This document shows positions 9,188 through 17,462 of a DNA stretch of 64,000 nucleotides, piece by piece; position 1 is the stretch's first letter, and each line of letters begins with the position of its first letter. The stretch lies in contig NZ_CP017279.1 of assembly GCF_001750725.1 (NCBI RefSeq), forward strand, positions 496,001 to 560,000, written 5' to 3'. Below the pieces are notes generated by a model. That model was not told where the DNA came from. It saw only the letters and a program-made list of their open reading frames with translations, and ran no database searches. Source of the DNA: Enterobacter ludwigii (lineage in GTDB: Bacteria; Pseudomonadota; Gammaproteobacteria; Enterobacterales; Enterobacteriaceae). A program made the translations under genes and the position numbers.

Positions 9188-10585
9188 ATGCGTACGTTCA
9201 GTGGCAAACGTAGTGCGCTGGCGCTGGCTATCGCCGGTGTGACAGCAATGTCAGGCCTGGTGATTGCGCCAGAGGCTAAGGCAGCAGGTTTCATCGAAGA
9301 TTCTACCCTCACGGGCGGTATTTATTACTGGCAGCGTGAACGTGACCGTAAAGACGTTACCGAAGACAAATACAAAACCAACCTTTCTCACTCTACCTGG
9401 AACGCCAACCTCGACTTCCAGTCAGGCTATGCCGCCGATATGTTCGGCCTGGATATTGCCGCATTCACGGCAATTGAAATGGCGGAAAATGGCGACAGCG
9501 GACACCCGAACGAAATTGCCTTCTCGTCCAGCAATAAGGCCTATAAAGAAGACTGGTCCGGCGATAAAAGCGGTATCAGTCTGTATAAAGCCGCTGCAAA
9601 ATTCAAATATGGTCCAGTCTGGGCGCGCGGCGGATATATTCAGCCAACTGGCCAAACCCTGTTAGCGCCACACTGGAGTTTTATGCCTGGTACTTACCAG
9701 GGCGCTGAAGCTGGCGCTAACTTTGACTACGGTGATGCGGGTGCGTTGAGTTTCTCCTATATGTGGACCAACGAATACAAAGCCCCGTGGCATATCGAAA
9801 TGGATAAGTTTTACCAGAACGATAAAAAAACCAAAGTGGATTACCTCCACTCGCTGGGTGCGAAGTACGATTTTAAAAACGACCTCGTGTTAGAAGCCGC
9901 CTTTGGTCAGGCTGAAGGCTATATCGATCAGTATTTTGCCAAAGCCAGCTACAAATTTGATATCGCAGGGAGTCCGTTGAGTACCAGTTACCAGTTCTAC
10001 GGCACGCGAGACAAAGTCAGCGATGGTGGCGTCAACGATATTTATGACGGCACGGCCTGGCTGCAGGCGCTGACCTTTGGCTACAAAGTGGGTCAGGTGG
10101 ATTTGCGTCTGGAAGGAACATGGGTGAAGGCGGAAGGGCAGCAGGGCTACTTCCTGCAGCGTATGACCCCGACTTACGCATCTTCCAACGGTCGTCTGGA
10201 TATCTGGTGGGATAACCGCTCTGACTTCAACGCCGACGGCGAAAAAGCGGTCTTCTTCGGCGCAATGTATGACCTGAAAAACTGGAACCTGCCGGGCTGG
10301 GCTGTGGGTGCCTCCTACGCGTATGCCTGGGACGCCAAACCGGGCGACATGGCCATACCGGATGCGTACTACGATCCGAACTACCGTCTGAAAGAGTCCT
10401 CTTACAGCCTGGATGCCATCTATACCGTGCAGGACGGACGTGCGAAAGGCACGATGTTCAAGCTGCACTTCACGCAGTATGACAACCACTCTGATATTCC
10501 AAGCTACGCGGGCGGTTACGGCAACATCTTCCAGGATGAACGTGACGTGAAATTCATGGTTATCGCACCATTCACTATCTTCTGA
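9188..10585 (+). CDS. chiP: Chitoporin ChiP (OprD-like outer-membrane porin)
   Basis: Outer-membrane channel for chitobiose and longer chitooligosaccharides (formerly YbfM). It has 465 residues against 468 in E. coli. A signal peptide covers about residues 1-32, with a hydrophobic core and cleavage after EAKA. The mature part is rich in alternating aromatic beta strands and ends in Phe (APFTIF), the usual BAM recognition end. It is the first gene of chiPQ; the NagC operator and ChiX site upstream put it in the amino-sugar regulon with the nearby nag genes. Confidence 0.96.
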   Translation: MRTFSGKRSALALAIAGVTAMSGLVIAPEAKAAGFIEDSTLTGGIYYWQRERDRKDVTEDKYKTNLSHSTWNANLDFQSGYAADMFGLDIAAFTAIEMAENGDSGHPNEIAFSSSNKAYKEDWSGDKSGISLYKAAAKFKYGPVWARGGYIQPTGQTLLAPHWSFMPGTYQGAEAGANFDYGDAGALSFSYMWTNEYKAPWHIEMDKFYQNDKKTKVDYLHSLGAKYDFKNDLVLEAAFGQAEGYIDQYFAKASYKFDIAGSPLSTSYQFYGTRDKVSDGGVNDIYDGTAWLQALTFGYKVGQVDLRLEGTWVKAEGQQGYFLQRMTPTYASSNGRLDIWWDNRSDFNADGEKAVFFGAMYDLKNWNLPGWAVGASYAYAWDAKPGDMAIPDAYYDPNYRLKESSYSLDAIYTVQDGRAKGTMFKLHFTQYDNHSDIPSYAGGYGNIFQDERDVKFMVIAPFTIF

Positions 10586-10629
10586 TGAACGCTCCGGCGG
10601 GTTCCGTCCCGCCGGAATGGAGACTGCAC

Positions 10630-10962
10630 ATGATGAAAAAAATGGTAATCGTCGCGTTGCTGGCCTCGGGGCTGGTGGCTTGCGCCCAGGACCCGGCACC
10701 GAAAGAAAATTCTCGCCTGAAGGAGGCTTACAGCGCCTGCATTAACACCGCTGAAGGTTCACCGGAGAAAATTGAAGCCTGCCAGAGCGTGCTGAATGTG
10801 CTGAAGAAAGAGAAGGCGCATGAGCAGTTTGCGACGCAGGAAAATGTTCGCGTAATGGACTATCAGGCCTGTATTCAGGCGCGTAAAACCGGTAACGATC
10901 AGGAAGTGGCGAAGCGTTGCGACCAGATCTGGAAGGAAATACGCAGTAACAACGGAAATTAA
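10630..10962 (+). CDS. chiQ: Chitosugar-induced lipoprotein ChiQ
   Basis: Small periplasm-facing lipoprotein (formerly YbfN) encoded behind chiP; its exact role is unknown. A short signal peptide ends in the lipobox LVAC, so Cys18 would be lipidated. The remainder is helical and charged, with Cys pairs. Two adjacent ATGs are possible; the first (10630) has GGAG 7 bases upstream, while E. coli appears to use the equivalent of 10633. A further in-frame ATG at 10585 is rejected because it would bury the signal peptide. The gene is followed by a strong terminator. Confidence 0.9.
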   Translation: MMKKMVIVALLASGLVACAQDPAPKENSRLKEAYSACINTAEGSPEKIEACQSVLNVLKKEKAHEQFATQENVRVMDYQACIQARKTGNDQEVAKRCDQIWKEIRSNNGN

Positions 10963-10976
10963 GTAAGTGTGTTAAG

Positions 10977-11010
10977 GCCCGGTGGCGCTGTGCTTACCGG
11001 GCTTTTTTTT
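10977..11010 (+). terminator. Rho-independent terminator after chiPQ
   Basis: GCCCGGT pairs with ACCGGGC, followed by eight T. It lies 14 bases after the chiQ stop. Confidence 0.9.
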
Positions 11011-11023
11011 GCCGGGTGACAGG

Positions 11024-11051
11024 CAAAAAAAAGCCAACCTTGCGGCTGGCT
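11024..11051 (-). terminator. Rho-independent terminator after fur
   Basis: On the minus strand AGCCAGCC pairs with GGTTGGCT (one mismatch), then eight T. It faces the chiPQ terminator. Confidence 0.85.
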
Positions 11052-11070
11052 CAGAGTATGAAAGTTCGAC

Positions 11071-11517
11071 TTATTTGGCGTCGTGTGCGTGATCGTCTTC
11101 GCGGCAATCACCTTCTGCACAGTGACCATACAGATACAGGCTATGGTTGGTCAGGCGGATACCATGACGAGCAGCGATTTCACGCTGACGTGCTTCGATG
11201 GAATCATCGCTAAATTCAATGACCTTGCCACAATCCAGGCAGATCAGGTGATCGTGGTGCTGCTGCTGGGTCAGTTCGAATACAGATTTACCGCCTTCGA
11301 AATTATGACGGGTAACAATGCCCGCGTCATCAAACTGGTTCAGCACGCGATAGACGGTTGCCAGCCCAATCTCTTCACCCATGTCGATAAGACGCTTGTA
11401 AAGGTCTTCCGCACTGACATGGTGATTGTCTGGACCCTGAAGCACTTCAAGGATTTTTAACCGAGGAAGCGTAACTTTCAGGCCAGCCTTCTTTAATGCG
11501 GTATTGTTGTCAGTCAT
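11071..11517 (-). CDS. fur: Ferric uptake regulator Fur
   Basis: Iron-responsive global repressor that binds Fur boxes as an Fe(II) dimer. It has 148 residues, as in E. coli. An N-terminal winged helix (about 1-82) precedes the dimer domain. C93 and C96 (CLDCGK) and C133 and C138 near the C-terminus are the expected structural zinc ligands, and the HHDH and HxHAHD stretches supply metal ligands. The ATG overlaps the stop of a 26-codon upstream ORF (ATGA), and a Fur box lies in the upstream promoter, so both autorepression and translational coupling are likely. Confidence 0.98.
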   Translation of the reverse strand: MTDNNTALKKAGLKVTLPRLKILEVLQGPDNHHVSAEDLYKRLIDMGEEIGLATVYRVLNQFDDAGIVTRHNFEGGKSVFELTQQQHHDHLICLDCGKVIEFSDDSIEARQREIAARHGIRLTNHSLYLYGHCAEGDCREDDHAHDAK

Positions 11518-11594
11518 GCGGAATCTGTCCTGTTGCTAAACGATTCACTTCTGGAGGAAGTGACAGAAAATGCACCTGGAATAATGCGTCTCAT
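11514..11594 (-). CDS. uof: Small ORF upstream of fur, translationally coupled (uof-like)
   Basis: A 26-codon ORF begins MRRIIPGAF and its TGA overlaps the fur ATG (ATGA at 11517-11514). In E. coli a 28-codon ORF named uof lies here; it couples fur translation to its own, and RyhB acts through it. The first half here matches my memory of E. coli Uof, but the second half is in another frame because this interval appears two bases shorter. The ORF start sits in the Fur box/-10 region, so a longer transcript from further upstream (for example from fldA) would be needed to translate it. Confidence 0.6.
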   Translation of the reverse strand: MRRIIPGAFSVTSSRSESFSNRTDSA

Positions 11595-11601
11595 TATAGA
11601 A
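11583..11601. promoter_or_regulatory. Fur box and -10 region of the fur promoter
   Basis: On the minus strand TATAATGAGACGCATTATT matches the 19-base Fur box in its outer ATAATGA and CATTAT arms; the central four bases differ except for one. TATAAT at its start can serve as a -10 element. Fur autorepression at this site is established in E. coli. Confidence 0.7.
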
Positions 11602-11773
11602 CTGCCATGGCTAAATGAAAACTGCAAGTCTCAGGCAAAGTATGCTTATAAAAACGTGGTATCACCGACAAACTTACTCAATGGCACCCCATTTTACCTG
11701 GGAGACATTGTACAGGTCTGGGCGAAAAAGTTAAAAGATTGTAGCGATTAATTTAATCGTTTGACCCGGTTCC

Positions 11774-11797
11774 TGGGCGCAACCGGGGTTGCGCCAC
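11774..11797 (-). other. fldA-fur intercistronic hairpin
   Basis: GGCGCAACC / GGTTGCGCC (11776-11784 and 11787-11795) forms a strong stem 11 bases after the fldA stop on the minus strand. No T run follows, so it is a stabilising or weak-termination stem rather than a clear intrinsic terminator; some fldA transcripts may read into fur. Confidence 0.5.
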
Positions 11798-11805
11798 ACT
11801 AACAA

Positions 11806-12336
11806 TCAGGCGTTAAGAATATCGTCCAGGTGCAGTTCTTCGCGGATCTGCTTCACCCACTTCTCAACGCGCTCTGCGGTCAGTTCTGGCTGACGGTCTT
11901 CGTCGATCGCCAGACCCACGAAGTGGTCGTCATCGGCCAGGCCTTTAGACGCTTCGAAGTGGTAACCTGCAGTCGGCCAGTGGCCTACGATAACTGCACC
12001 ATTCGGTTCAATGATATCGCGGATAGTGCCCAGCGCGTCACAGAAGTACTCAGCGTAGTCTTCCTGATCGCCGCAGCCAAACAGGGCGACCAGCTTGCCG
12101 TTGAAGTCCACTTCTTCCAGCGTCGGGAAGAAATCATCCCAGTCACACTGGGCTTCACCGTAGTACCAGGTTGGGATACCCAGCAACAGGATGTCATAGC
12201 CTTCGAGATCTTCTTTGCTGCTCTTGGCGATGTCATGCACATCGGCAACGTCTTTACCGAGCTGTTTTTGAATGTTTTTTGCGATATTTTCGGTATTGCC
12301 GGTATCACTGCCGAAGAAAATGCCGATGATTGCCAT
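11806..12336 (-). CDS. fldA: Flavodoxin 1
   Basis: FMN-containing electron carrier, essential in E. coli, that donates electrons to IspG/IspH, BioB, MetH and pyruvate formate-lyase activase. It has 176 residues from [10 protein letters not shown], as in E. coli; an upstream in-frame extension is non-homologous and rejected. The phosphate-binding loop GSDTGNTEN is at residues 9-17, and the [12 protein letters not shown] segment holds the flavin-stacking aromatic. It lies upstream of fur on the same strand, an arrangement conserved in enterics that ties redox and iron control. Confidence 0.97.
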   Translation of the reverse strand: MAIIGIFFGSDTGNTENIAKNIQKQLGKDVADVHDIAKSSKEDLEGYDILLLGIPTWYYGEAQCDWDDFFPTLEEVDFNGKLVALFGCGDQEDYAEYFCDALGTIRDIIEPNGAVIVGHWPTAGYHFEASKGLADDDHFVGLAIDEDRQPELTAERVEKWVKQIREELHLDDILNA

Positions 12337-12491
12337 GAGTAAAATAACCTCTTGAAACTTAATGGTATGGTGGCGCAATTTGTCCACGGATAAGGGCAAT
12401 AATAGCAGAACTGGCAACCCCGCGGAAACAGCTATCGCGCAGGACTGCACTCTGTGCTACATGAAAAGGGTAAGAAAGGGGATTTTCAGAC

Positions 12492-12779
12492 TTATGCCTG
12501 GCGGCGCAACGTCTCAAGCTGGGCGATCAACATCTCTTCAATGAGCTCGCTACGGCTGATATTACGCGCTTCAGCCAGTTCGTTAAGCGCATCGACGGCA
12601 TCGGCATTGAGCTTCAGTTCGACACGCTTAAGCCCACGATTTTTATCGCGTTTAAGCTGGTTGCGTTTATTAATACGCAGCTGTTCATCGCGCGAAAGCG
12701 GATTCGTTTTCGGTCGTCCCGGTCGACGCTCATTCGCGAACAGATCTAGTGTCGTACGGTCCGTTTGTTCTTTGGCCAT
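12492..12779 (-). CDS. ybfE: YbfE, small ribbon-helix-helix-like protein
   Basis: A 95-residue basic protein. The N-terminal half is Lys/Arg-rich (RRPGRPKTNPL resembles an AT-hook-like RGRP element), and the C-terminal half (VELKLNADAVDALNELAEARNISRSELIEEML) fits a ribbon-helix-helix fold. In E. coli ybfE is reported as LexA-regulated with unknown function; I found no CTG-N10-CAG box in the 128 bases upstream here. It lies between ybfF and fldA on the same strand. A DNA-binding role is inferred. Confidence 0.85.
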   Translation of the reverse strand: MAKEQTDRTTLDLFANERRPGRPKTNPLSRDEQLRINKRNQLKRDKNRGLKRVELKLNADAVDALNELAEARNISRSELIEEMLIAQLETLRRQA

Positions 12780-12868
12780 GATTCTGAGACTTCGGGGGAA
12801 ACAAGCCGCCCTGCTATTGCCCGGGCGATGAGCGCGCCATCATACATCACCAAAAACGGCACGCCAAC

Positions 12869-12894
12869 GACTGGAAGCCCGCAACCTTCCAGTC
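12869..12894 (-). other. Hairpin after ybfF
   Basis: GACTGGAAG / CTTCCAGTC, a perfect 9-base stem with an 8-base loop, starts 14 bases past the ybfF stop on the minus strand. There is no T run right after it, so termination is uncertain. Confidence 0.5.
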
Positions 12895-12907
12895 GCTCTC
12901 TTTTTAA

Positions 12908-13681
12908 TCAATTCGCAGTATCAGAGAGATAGCGGCGGATGGCGCGTAACACGGCGTCAGGTTTTTCCGCGTGAACCCAGTGTCCGGCACCGGCGATGAC
13001 ATGGGCGCGCGCCTGCGGGAATTGCGCCAGCAAGGTGTCGCGGTAGGCGTCGGTGACATAAGGGGAGTTACCGCCGCGAATAAAGAGGGTAGGGTGTTGC
13101 CAGGCGGGCACCGTATCCCAGCCGACGATGTTGTTGTACTGCGCCCAGAGTACCGGCACGTTGAAACGCCACTGGCCGTCGACAAACGACTTCAGCAGAA
13201 ACTGAATAACGCCTTCTTCATTAAGATATTCGCGCATGACGGCTGTGGCCTGTTGGCGGGTTGAAACCCCAGCCTCTGTCACCGCATTGATGGCAGCAAA
13301 AATGTCGTCATGACGACGCACGTCGTAATCCACCGGGGCAACGTCGATCACGACCAGACCGTTGATTCTGTCCGGTGCCAGCGCCGTCAGGGCCATTACC
13401 GCCTTGCCGCCCATAGAATGCCCGATGAGCGTCACCTTCTGAAGATGGTTGGCATCAAGCGTATCGAGCAGATCCTGGGCCATTGCCGCGTAGGTCATCT
13501 CTTCTGAACGCCCGGAAAGACCGTGATTTCGCATATCGACCTGCAAAATATCGTGATCGGTAACCAGATCGCGCGCCAGCACCCCCAGGTTATCCAGGCT
13601 GCCAAAAAGCCCGTGAACCAGTACGATGGGAGAATTATTGTTCGGCGATTGTGCAGTTTGCGCTCGGGTATTCAATTTCAT
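12908..13681 (-). CDS. ybfF: YbfF, alpha/beta-hydrolase acyl esterase
   Basis: Cytoplasmic esterase of the alpha/beta-hydrolase fold; the E. coli enzyme cleaves short and long acyl esters, including palmitoyl-CoA and malonyl-CoA, in vitro. It has 257 residues against 254. The nucleophile elbow GHSMGG places Ser89, and the HG oxyanion motif (LVHGLFG) is near the N-terminus. The catalytic His is in AGHWVHAEKP near the C-terminus. It is divergent from seqA. Its physiological substrate is unknown. Confidence 0.93.
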   Translation of the reverse strand: MKLNTRAQTAQSPNNNSPIVLVHGLFGSLDNLGVLARDLVTDHDILQVDMRNHGLSGRSEEMTYAAMAQDLLDTLDANHLQKVTLIGHSMGGKAVMALTALAPDRINGLVVIDVAPVDYDVRRHDDIFAAINAVTEAGVSTRQQATAVMREYLNEEGVIQFLLKSFVDGQWRFNVPVLWAQYNNIVGWDTVPAWQHPTLFIRGGNSPYVTDAYRDTLLAQFPQARAHVIAGAGHWVHAEKPDAVLRAIRRYLSDTAN

Positions 13682-13816
13682 GGCAAAGTTCTTTTTTTAC
13701 GTATGTCAGGTTAGGGTATCATGTTGACCATTCTGCCGCCCGGCTGCAAGGTTCCAGTTTAATCTGACTTTTGCCGCCAACCTGGTTTGACGCTATCCGC
13801 TGTTGGAATTTAACTT

Positions 13817-13822
13817 TATAAT
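13817..13822 (+). promoter_or_regulatory. Candidate -10 element of the seqA-pgm promoter
   Basis: A consensus TATAAT lies 43 bases before the seqA ATG. I see no good -35 at 16-18 bases upstream. Confidence 0.5.
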
Positions 13823-13864
13823 CCCAACGACTTGTATTCAGATAAGATATTGCACTGGATTAAG

Positions 13865-14413
13865 ATGAAAACAATCGAAGTTGATGACGAACTCTATCAG
13901 TATATTGCCAGCCAGACGCGGCATATCGGGGAGAGTGCGTCCGACATTTTACGGCGCATGCTTAAAATTTCCGCCGCCTCACAGCCTGCTACCCCAGTCA
14001 CTAAAGATGTCGTGTCTCAACAAAACGTTGTTGCACAAGCAAAACCTGCCGTCGCGCAAGTGAAAGACAAAGTACGTGCGATGCGCGAGTTGCTGCTCTC
14101 TGATGAGTACGCCGAGCAGAAAAAAGCGGTTAACCGCTTCATGCTGGTGCTGTCTACACTCTATTCACTGGATAACAAAGCGTTTGCTGAAGCGACCGAG
14201 TCGCTGCACGGTCGTACCCGCGTCTATTTCGCAGGCGACGAGCAAACGCTGCTGCAAAATGGCAACCAAACCAAACCTAAACATGTCCCGGGCACACCGT
14301 ACTGGGTCATCACCAATACCAATACGGGCCGCAAGTGCAGCATGGTTGAACACATCATGCAGTCCATGCAGTTCCCGGCGGAATTGATTGAAAAGGTTTG
14401 CGGTACAATTTAA
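13865..14413 (+). CDS. seqA: Negative modulator of replication initiation SeqA
   Basis: Binds hemimethylated GATC pairs, sequestering oriC after firing and organising new DNA behind forks. It has 182 residues from MKTIEVDDELY (E. coli 181); an 11-codon upstream extension is not conserved and is rejected. The N-terminal oligomerisation domain (about 1-35) contains HIGESASDILRRML. A variable linker follows, then the DNA-binding domain (about 70-182) with TRKCSMVEHIM. pgm follows 24 bases later on the same strand, so they are probably co-transcribed as in E. coli. Confidence 0.97.
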   Translation: MKTIEVDDELYQYIASQTRHIGESASDILRRMLKISAASQPATPVTKDVVSQQNVVAQAKPAVAQVKDKVRAMRELLLSDEYAEQKKAVNRFMLVLSTLYSLDNKAFAEATESLHGRTRVYFAGDEQTLLQNGNQTKPKHVPGTPYWVITNTNTGRKCSMVEHIMQSMQFPAELIEKVCGTI

Positions 14414-14437
14414 CCCTTGCATCAGAAGGACCCGGTA

Positions 14438-16078
14438 ATGGCAAATCACAGCCGTGCAGGCCAACCTGCACAACAAAGCGATTTGATTAACGTCGCTCAG
14501 CTGACCGCGCAGTATTACGTGCTGAAACCGGTCGTGGGCAACGCAGAACACGCAGTGAAGTTTGGTACATCTGGCCACCGCGGTAGCGCGGCGCGCCATA
14601 GCTTTAACGAACCGCACATTCTGGCTATTGCTCAGGCCATCGCGGAAGAGCGCGCTAAAAACGGCGTTACCGGTCCGTGCTATGTGGGAAAAGATACCCA
14701 TGCTCTGTCTGAACCGGCGTTCATTTCCGTGCTGGAAGTGCTGACGGCGAATGGCGTTGACGTCATTGTTCAGGAAAATAACGGCTTCACGCCGACCCCT
14801 GCGGTCTCTAACGCGATCCTTGTCCACAACAAAAAAGGCGGCGCGCTGGCTGACGGGATTGTGATCACTCCATCACACAACCCGCCGGAAGACGGTGGGA
14901 TCAAATACAACCCGCCTAACGGTGGACCGGCAGACACGAACGTCACGAAAGTGGTTGAAGATCGTGCCAATGCGCTGCTGGCGGATGGCCTGAAAGGGGT
15001 GAAACGCCTCTCTCTGGATGCGGCCATGGCGTCCGGCCATGTGAAAGAGCAGGATCTGGTACAGCCATTTGTGGAAGGTCTGGCGGATATCGTCGATATG
15101 GCGGCAATCCAGAAAGCCGGTCTGAAGCTGGGCGTTGACCCTCTCGGCGGCTCCGGTATCGAATACTGGAAACGCATCGCAGAGCATTACAAGCTGAACC
15201 TGACCATCGTTAACGATCACGTTGATCAGACCTTCCGCTTTATGCACCTGGATAAAGACGGCGCAATCCGTATGGACTGCTCTTCCGAGTGCGCGATGGC
15301 GGGCCTGCTGGCGCTGCGTGATAAATTCGACCTGGCGTTTGCCAACGACCCGGATTATGACCGCCACGGTATTGTCACCCCGGCAGGGCTGATGAACCCG
15401 AACCATTATCTTGCGGTTGCCATCAACTACCTGTTCCAGCATCGTCCACAGTGGGGCAAAGAGGTGGCTGTAGGTAAAACGCTTGTCTCCTCGGCGATGA
15501 TTGACCGCGTGGTTGAGGCGCTGGGCCGTAAGCTGGTGGAAGTACCGGTAGGCTTCAAATGGTTTGTTGACGGTCTGCACGACGGCAGCTTCGGTTTTGG
15601 CGGTGAAGAGAGCGCGGGCGCATCCTTCCTGCGTTTCGACGGCACGCCATGGTCCACCGATAAAGACGGGATCATCATGTGCCTGCTGGCGGCGGAAATC
15701 ACCGCTGTCACCGGTAAAAATCCGCAGGAACACTATAACGAGCTGGCGGCACGCTTTGGCGCGCCAAGCTATAACCGTATTCAGGCTGGCGCGACCTCCG
15801 CGCAGAAAGCAGCGCTGTCTAAACTCTCTCCGGAGATGGTCAGTGCCAGCACGCTGGCCGGTGATCCTATCACGGCCCGTCTGACGGCGGCCCCGGGTAA
15901 CGGTGCCTCAATCGGTGGTCTGAAAGTGATGACCGAAAACGGCTGGTTTGCCGCGCGTCCATCCGGTACGGAAGATGCATACAAAATCTATTGTGAGAGC
16001 TTCCTCGGCGACGAACACCGTAAGCTGATTGAGAAAGAAGCGGTAGAGATTGTCAGCGAAGTGCTGAAAAACGCGTAA
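14438..16078 (+). CDS. pgm: Phosphoglucomutase (alpha-D-glucose)
   Basis: Interconverts glucose-1-P and glucose-6-P, supplying UDP-glucose for envelope and osmoprotectant synthesis and handling galactose and maltose flux. It has 546 residues, as in E. coli. TSGHRGS is near the N-terminus and the phosphoserine loop [11 protein letters not shown] holds S146. The DPDYDRHG stretch is the Mg-binding loop and RPSGTE the phosphate-binding C-terminal loop. The start at 14438 has AGAAGGA upstream; the in-frame ATG at 14417 is too close to seqA and not conserved. Confidence 0.98.
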   Translation: MANHSRAGQPAQQSDLINVAQLTAQYYVLKPVVGNAEHAVKFGTSGHRGSAARHSFNEPHILAIAQAIAEERAKNGVTGPCYVGKDTHALSEPAFISVLEVLTANGVDVIVQENNGFTPTPAVSNAILVHNKKGGALADGIVITPSHNPPEDGGIKYNPPNGGPADTNVTKVVEDRANALLADGLKGVKRLSLDAAMASGHVKEQDLVQPFVEGLADIVDMAAIQKAGLKLGVDPLGGSGIEYWKRIAEHYKLNLTIVNDHVDQTFRFMHLDKDGAIRMDCSSECAMAGLLALRDKFDLAFANDPDYDRHGIVTPAGLMNPNHYLAVAINYLFQHRPQWGKEVAVGKTLVSSAMIDRVVEALGRKLVEVPVGFKWFVDGLHDGSFGFGGEESAGASFLRFDGTPWSTDKDGIIMCLLAAEITAVTGKNPQEHYNELAARFGAPSYNRIQAGATSAQKAALSKLSPEMVSASTLAGDPITARLTAAPGNGASIGGLKVMTENGWFAARPSGTEDAYKIYCESFLGDEHRKLIEKEAVEIVSEVLKNA

Positions 16079-16108
16079 ATCGCGGTGGGCTGATGCCCTC
16101 ACGATGCA

Positions 16109-16145
16109 ATCAAAACGGCAACCCCAGGGTTGCCGTTTTGCTTTT
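16109..16145. terminator. Bidirectional terminator between pgm and potE
   Basis: CAAAACGGCAACC / GGTTGCCGTTTTG (one base shared in the loop region) is a long perfect stem with T on the plus side and A on the left, so it can end both converging transcripts. Confidence 0.85.
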
Positions 16146-16148
16146 GCA

Positions 16149-17462
16149 TTAACTGTGTTTATTTTTCAATTCAAACCGCGGTGATACCAGACCGTACAGC
16201 GTCCAGCCCATAAAGGTCACCATCGCACCATACAGCATGGCTTCCTGGCCGGAAGAGTAGAGCGCATAGAAGCTGTAAATTGCCCCAATCAGCGCCACAA
16301 TATTCGCCACCCTCGCTTTGCCTGCGTCCACCTTCGCCACCTTCTGAATGATGACCAGCGCCGCCATCGACAGAATATATGGAATGATATTGGTCACTAC
16401 CGCCAGGTTGACCAGCACGTTGAACTGGCTGTTCAGCGACGGGCTGATGGTCATCAAAGATAACCCACTCTGGAAGATAACAATCGCCAGCATGCCCTGA
16501 ACCGGTGCCTCTGCTTTGCTGACCCGGGAGAAGATTTTCGGGAAATACCCTTCGTCAGCGGATGATTTAAAGACCTGAGCAATGGTGAACTGCCAGCCGA
16601 GGAGCGAGCCGCAGCAGGACATCACCATCAGCCCCATGATCACTTTCCCGACACCCGGCGTAAACATCTGCGCAAAGGCCAGACCGAACGGTGCCGTGGA
16701 ACTGGCAAGATCCATGTTCGGTACAATCCCTGCAATCACGTTGGTTGAGACAATGTAAATGGCTGCTGCGCCCAGCGTACCGCCAAGCACGGCAATCGGT
16801 ACGTTCTTCTCCGGGTTTTCCACCACTTCGGCGTTAGCACACGCAGATTCCAGCCCCAGGAAGGCCCACAGCGTCATGGCGATGGAAGAGCCCACTGCGG
16901 TGAAGAACGGAACATGGTGTGGGTTCCAGGAGTTGACGTACAGCGTGGGGCTAAACCAGAACCAGCCGATGATGCACAGCCCAACCACCGGGATAATGAC
17001 CCCCCAGACGGTAATACTGCTGATCTGTCCGGTAATGCGCGCGCCGCCAAAGTTTGCCACGGTGCAGATCCACAGCACGCCGATGGTGGCCAGCCCGATT
17101 TGCACCGGGGTCAGCGCCACACCGAATAGCTCCGTACCGTAACCCACGGCGGAAATGGCAATCGCCACGTTAGCGATCAGCAAAGAGACGCCGTAGGTGT
17201 AGTTGGCCATGAAGTTACCGGATTTGCCAAAGGCATATTCGGCGTAGCCGCCCATCCCGCCGGGCTTGCGGCTGAACATACCGCACTTGGCGAATGCCCA
17301 GGCCAGTGCCATTGACCCCACTGCGGTCACCATCCAGGAGATAATCGAAATGGTTCCTACTTCCGCAAGCTTGGTGGGTAGCATGATGATCCCGGACCCC
17401 ATCATGTTTACCATGGTGAGAATGGTCAGCTGCACCACGCCCATTTTATTGGACTTGCTCAT
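16149..17462 (-). CDS. potE: Putrescine/ornithine antiporter PotE
   Basis: Inner-membrane APC-family exchanger that takes in ornithine and expels putrescine, completing the acid-inducible ornithine decarboxylase cycle. It has 437 residues against 439 in E. coli, with about 12 membrane segments. The MMGSGIIMLP motif in the first helix is the APC substrate-binding unwound region. Its ATG overlaps the speF stop by four bases (ATGA), so the two are translationally coupled. Confidence 0.97.
   Translation of the reverse strand: MSKSNKMGVVQLTILTMVNMMGSGIIMLPTKLAEVGTISIISWMVTAVGSMALAWAFAKCGMFSRKPGGMGGYAEYAFGKSGNFMANYTYGVSLLIANVAIAISAVGYGTELFGVALTPVQIGLATIGVLWICTVANFGGARITGQISSITVWGVIIPVVGLCIIGWFWFSPTLYVNSWNPHHVPFFTAVGSSIAMTLWAFLGLESACANAEVVENPEKNVPIAVLGGTLGAAAIYIVSTNVIAGIVPNMDLASSTAPFGLAFAQMFTPGVGKVIMGLMVMSCCGSLLGWQFTIAQVFKSSADEGYFPKIFSRVSKAEAPVQGMLAIVIFQSGLSLMTISPSLNSQFNVLVNLAVVTNIIPYILSMAALVIIQKVAKVDAGKARVANIVALIGAIYSFYALYSSGQEAMLYGAMVTFMGWTLYGLVSPRFELKNKHS

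Noticed and set aside
8831..9213. Two short ORFs (8831-9028 and 8989-9213) upstream of chiP
   Set aside because: No recognisable protein; they cross the NagC operator and ChiX target, which explain the region as control DNA.
11533..11751. 72-codon plus-strand ORF in the fur-fldA gap
   Set aside because: Runs antisense through the Fur box and the fur upstream ORF; no family, no terminator or promoter context.
12780..12907. LexA box expected before ybfE
   Set aside because: E. coli ybfE is reported as SOS-regulated, but I found no CTG-N10-CAG match here; the inverted repeat at 12869-12894 has the wrong spacing.
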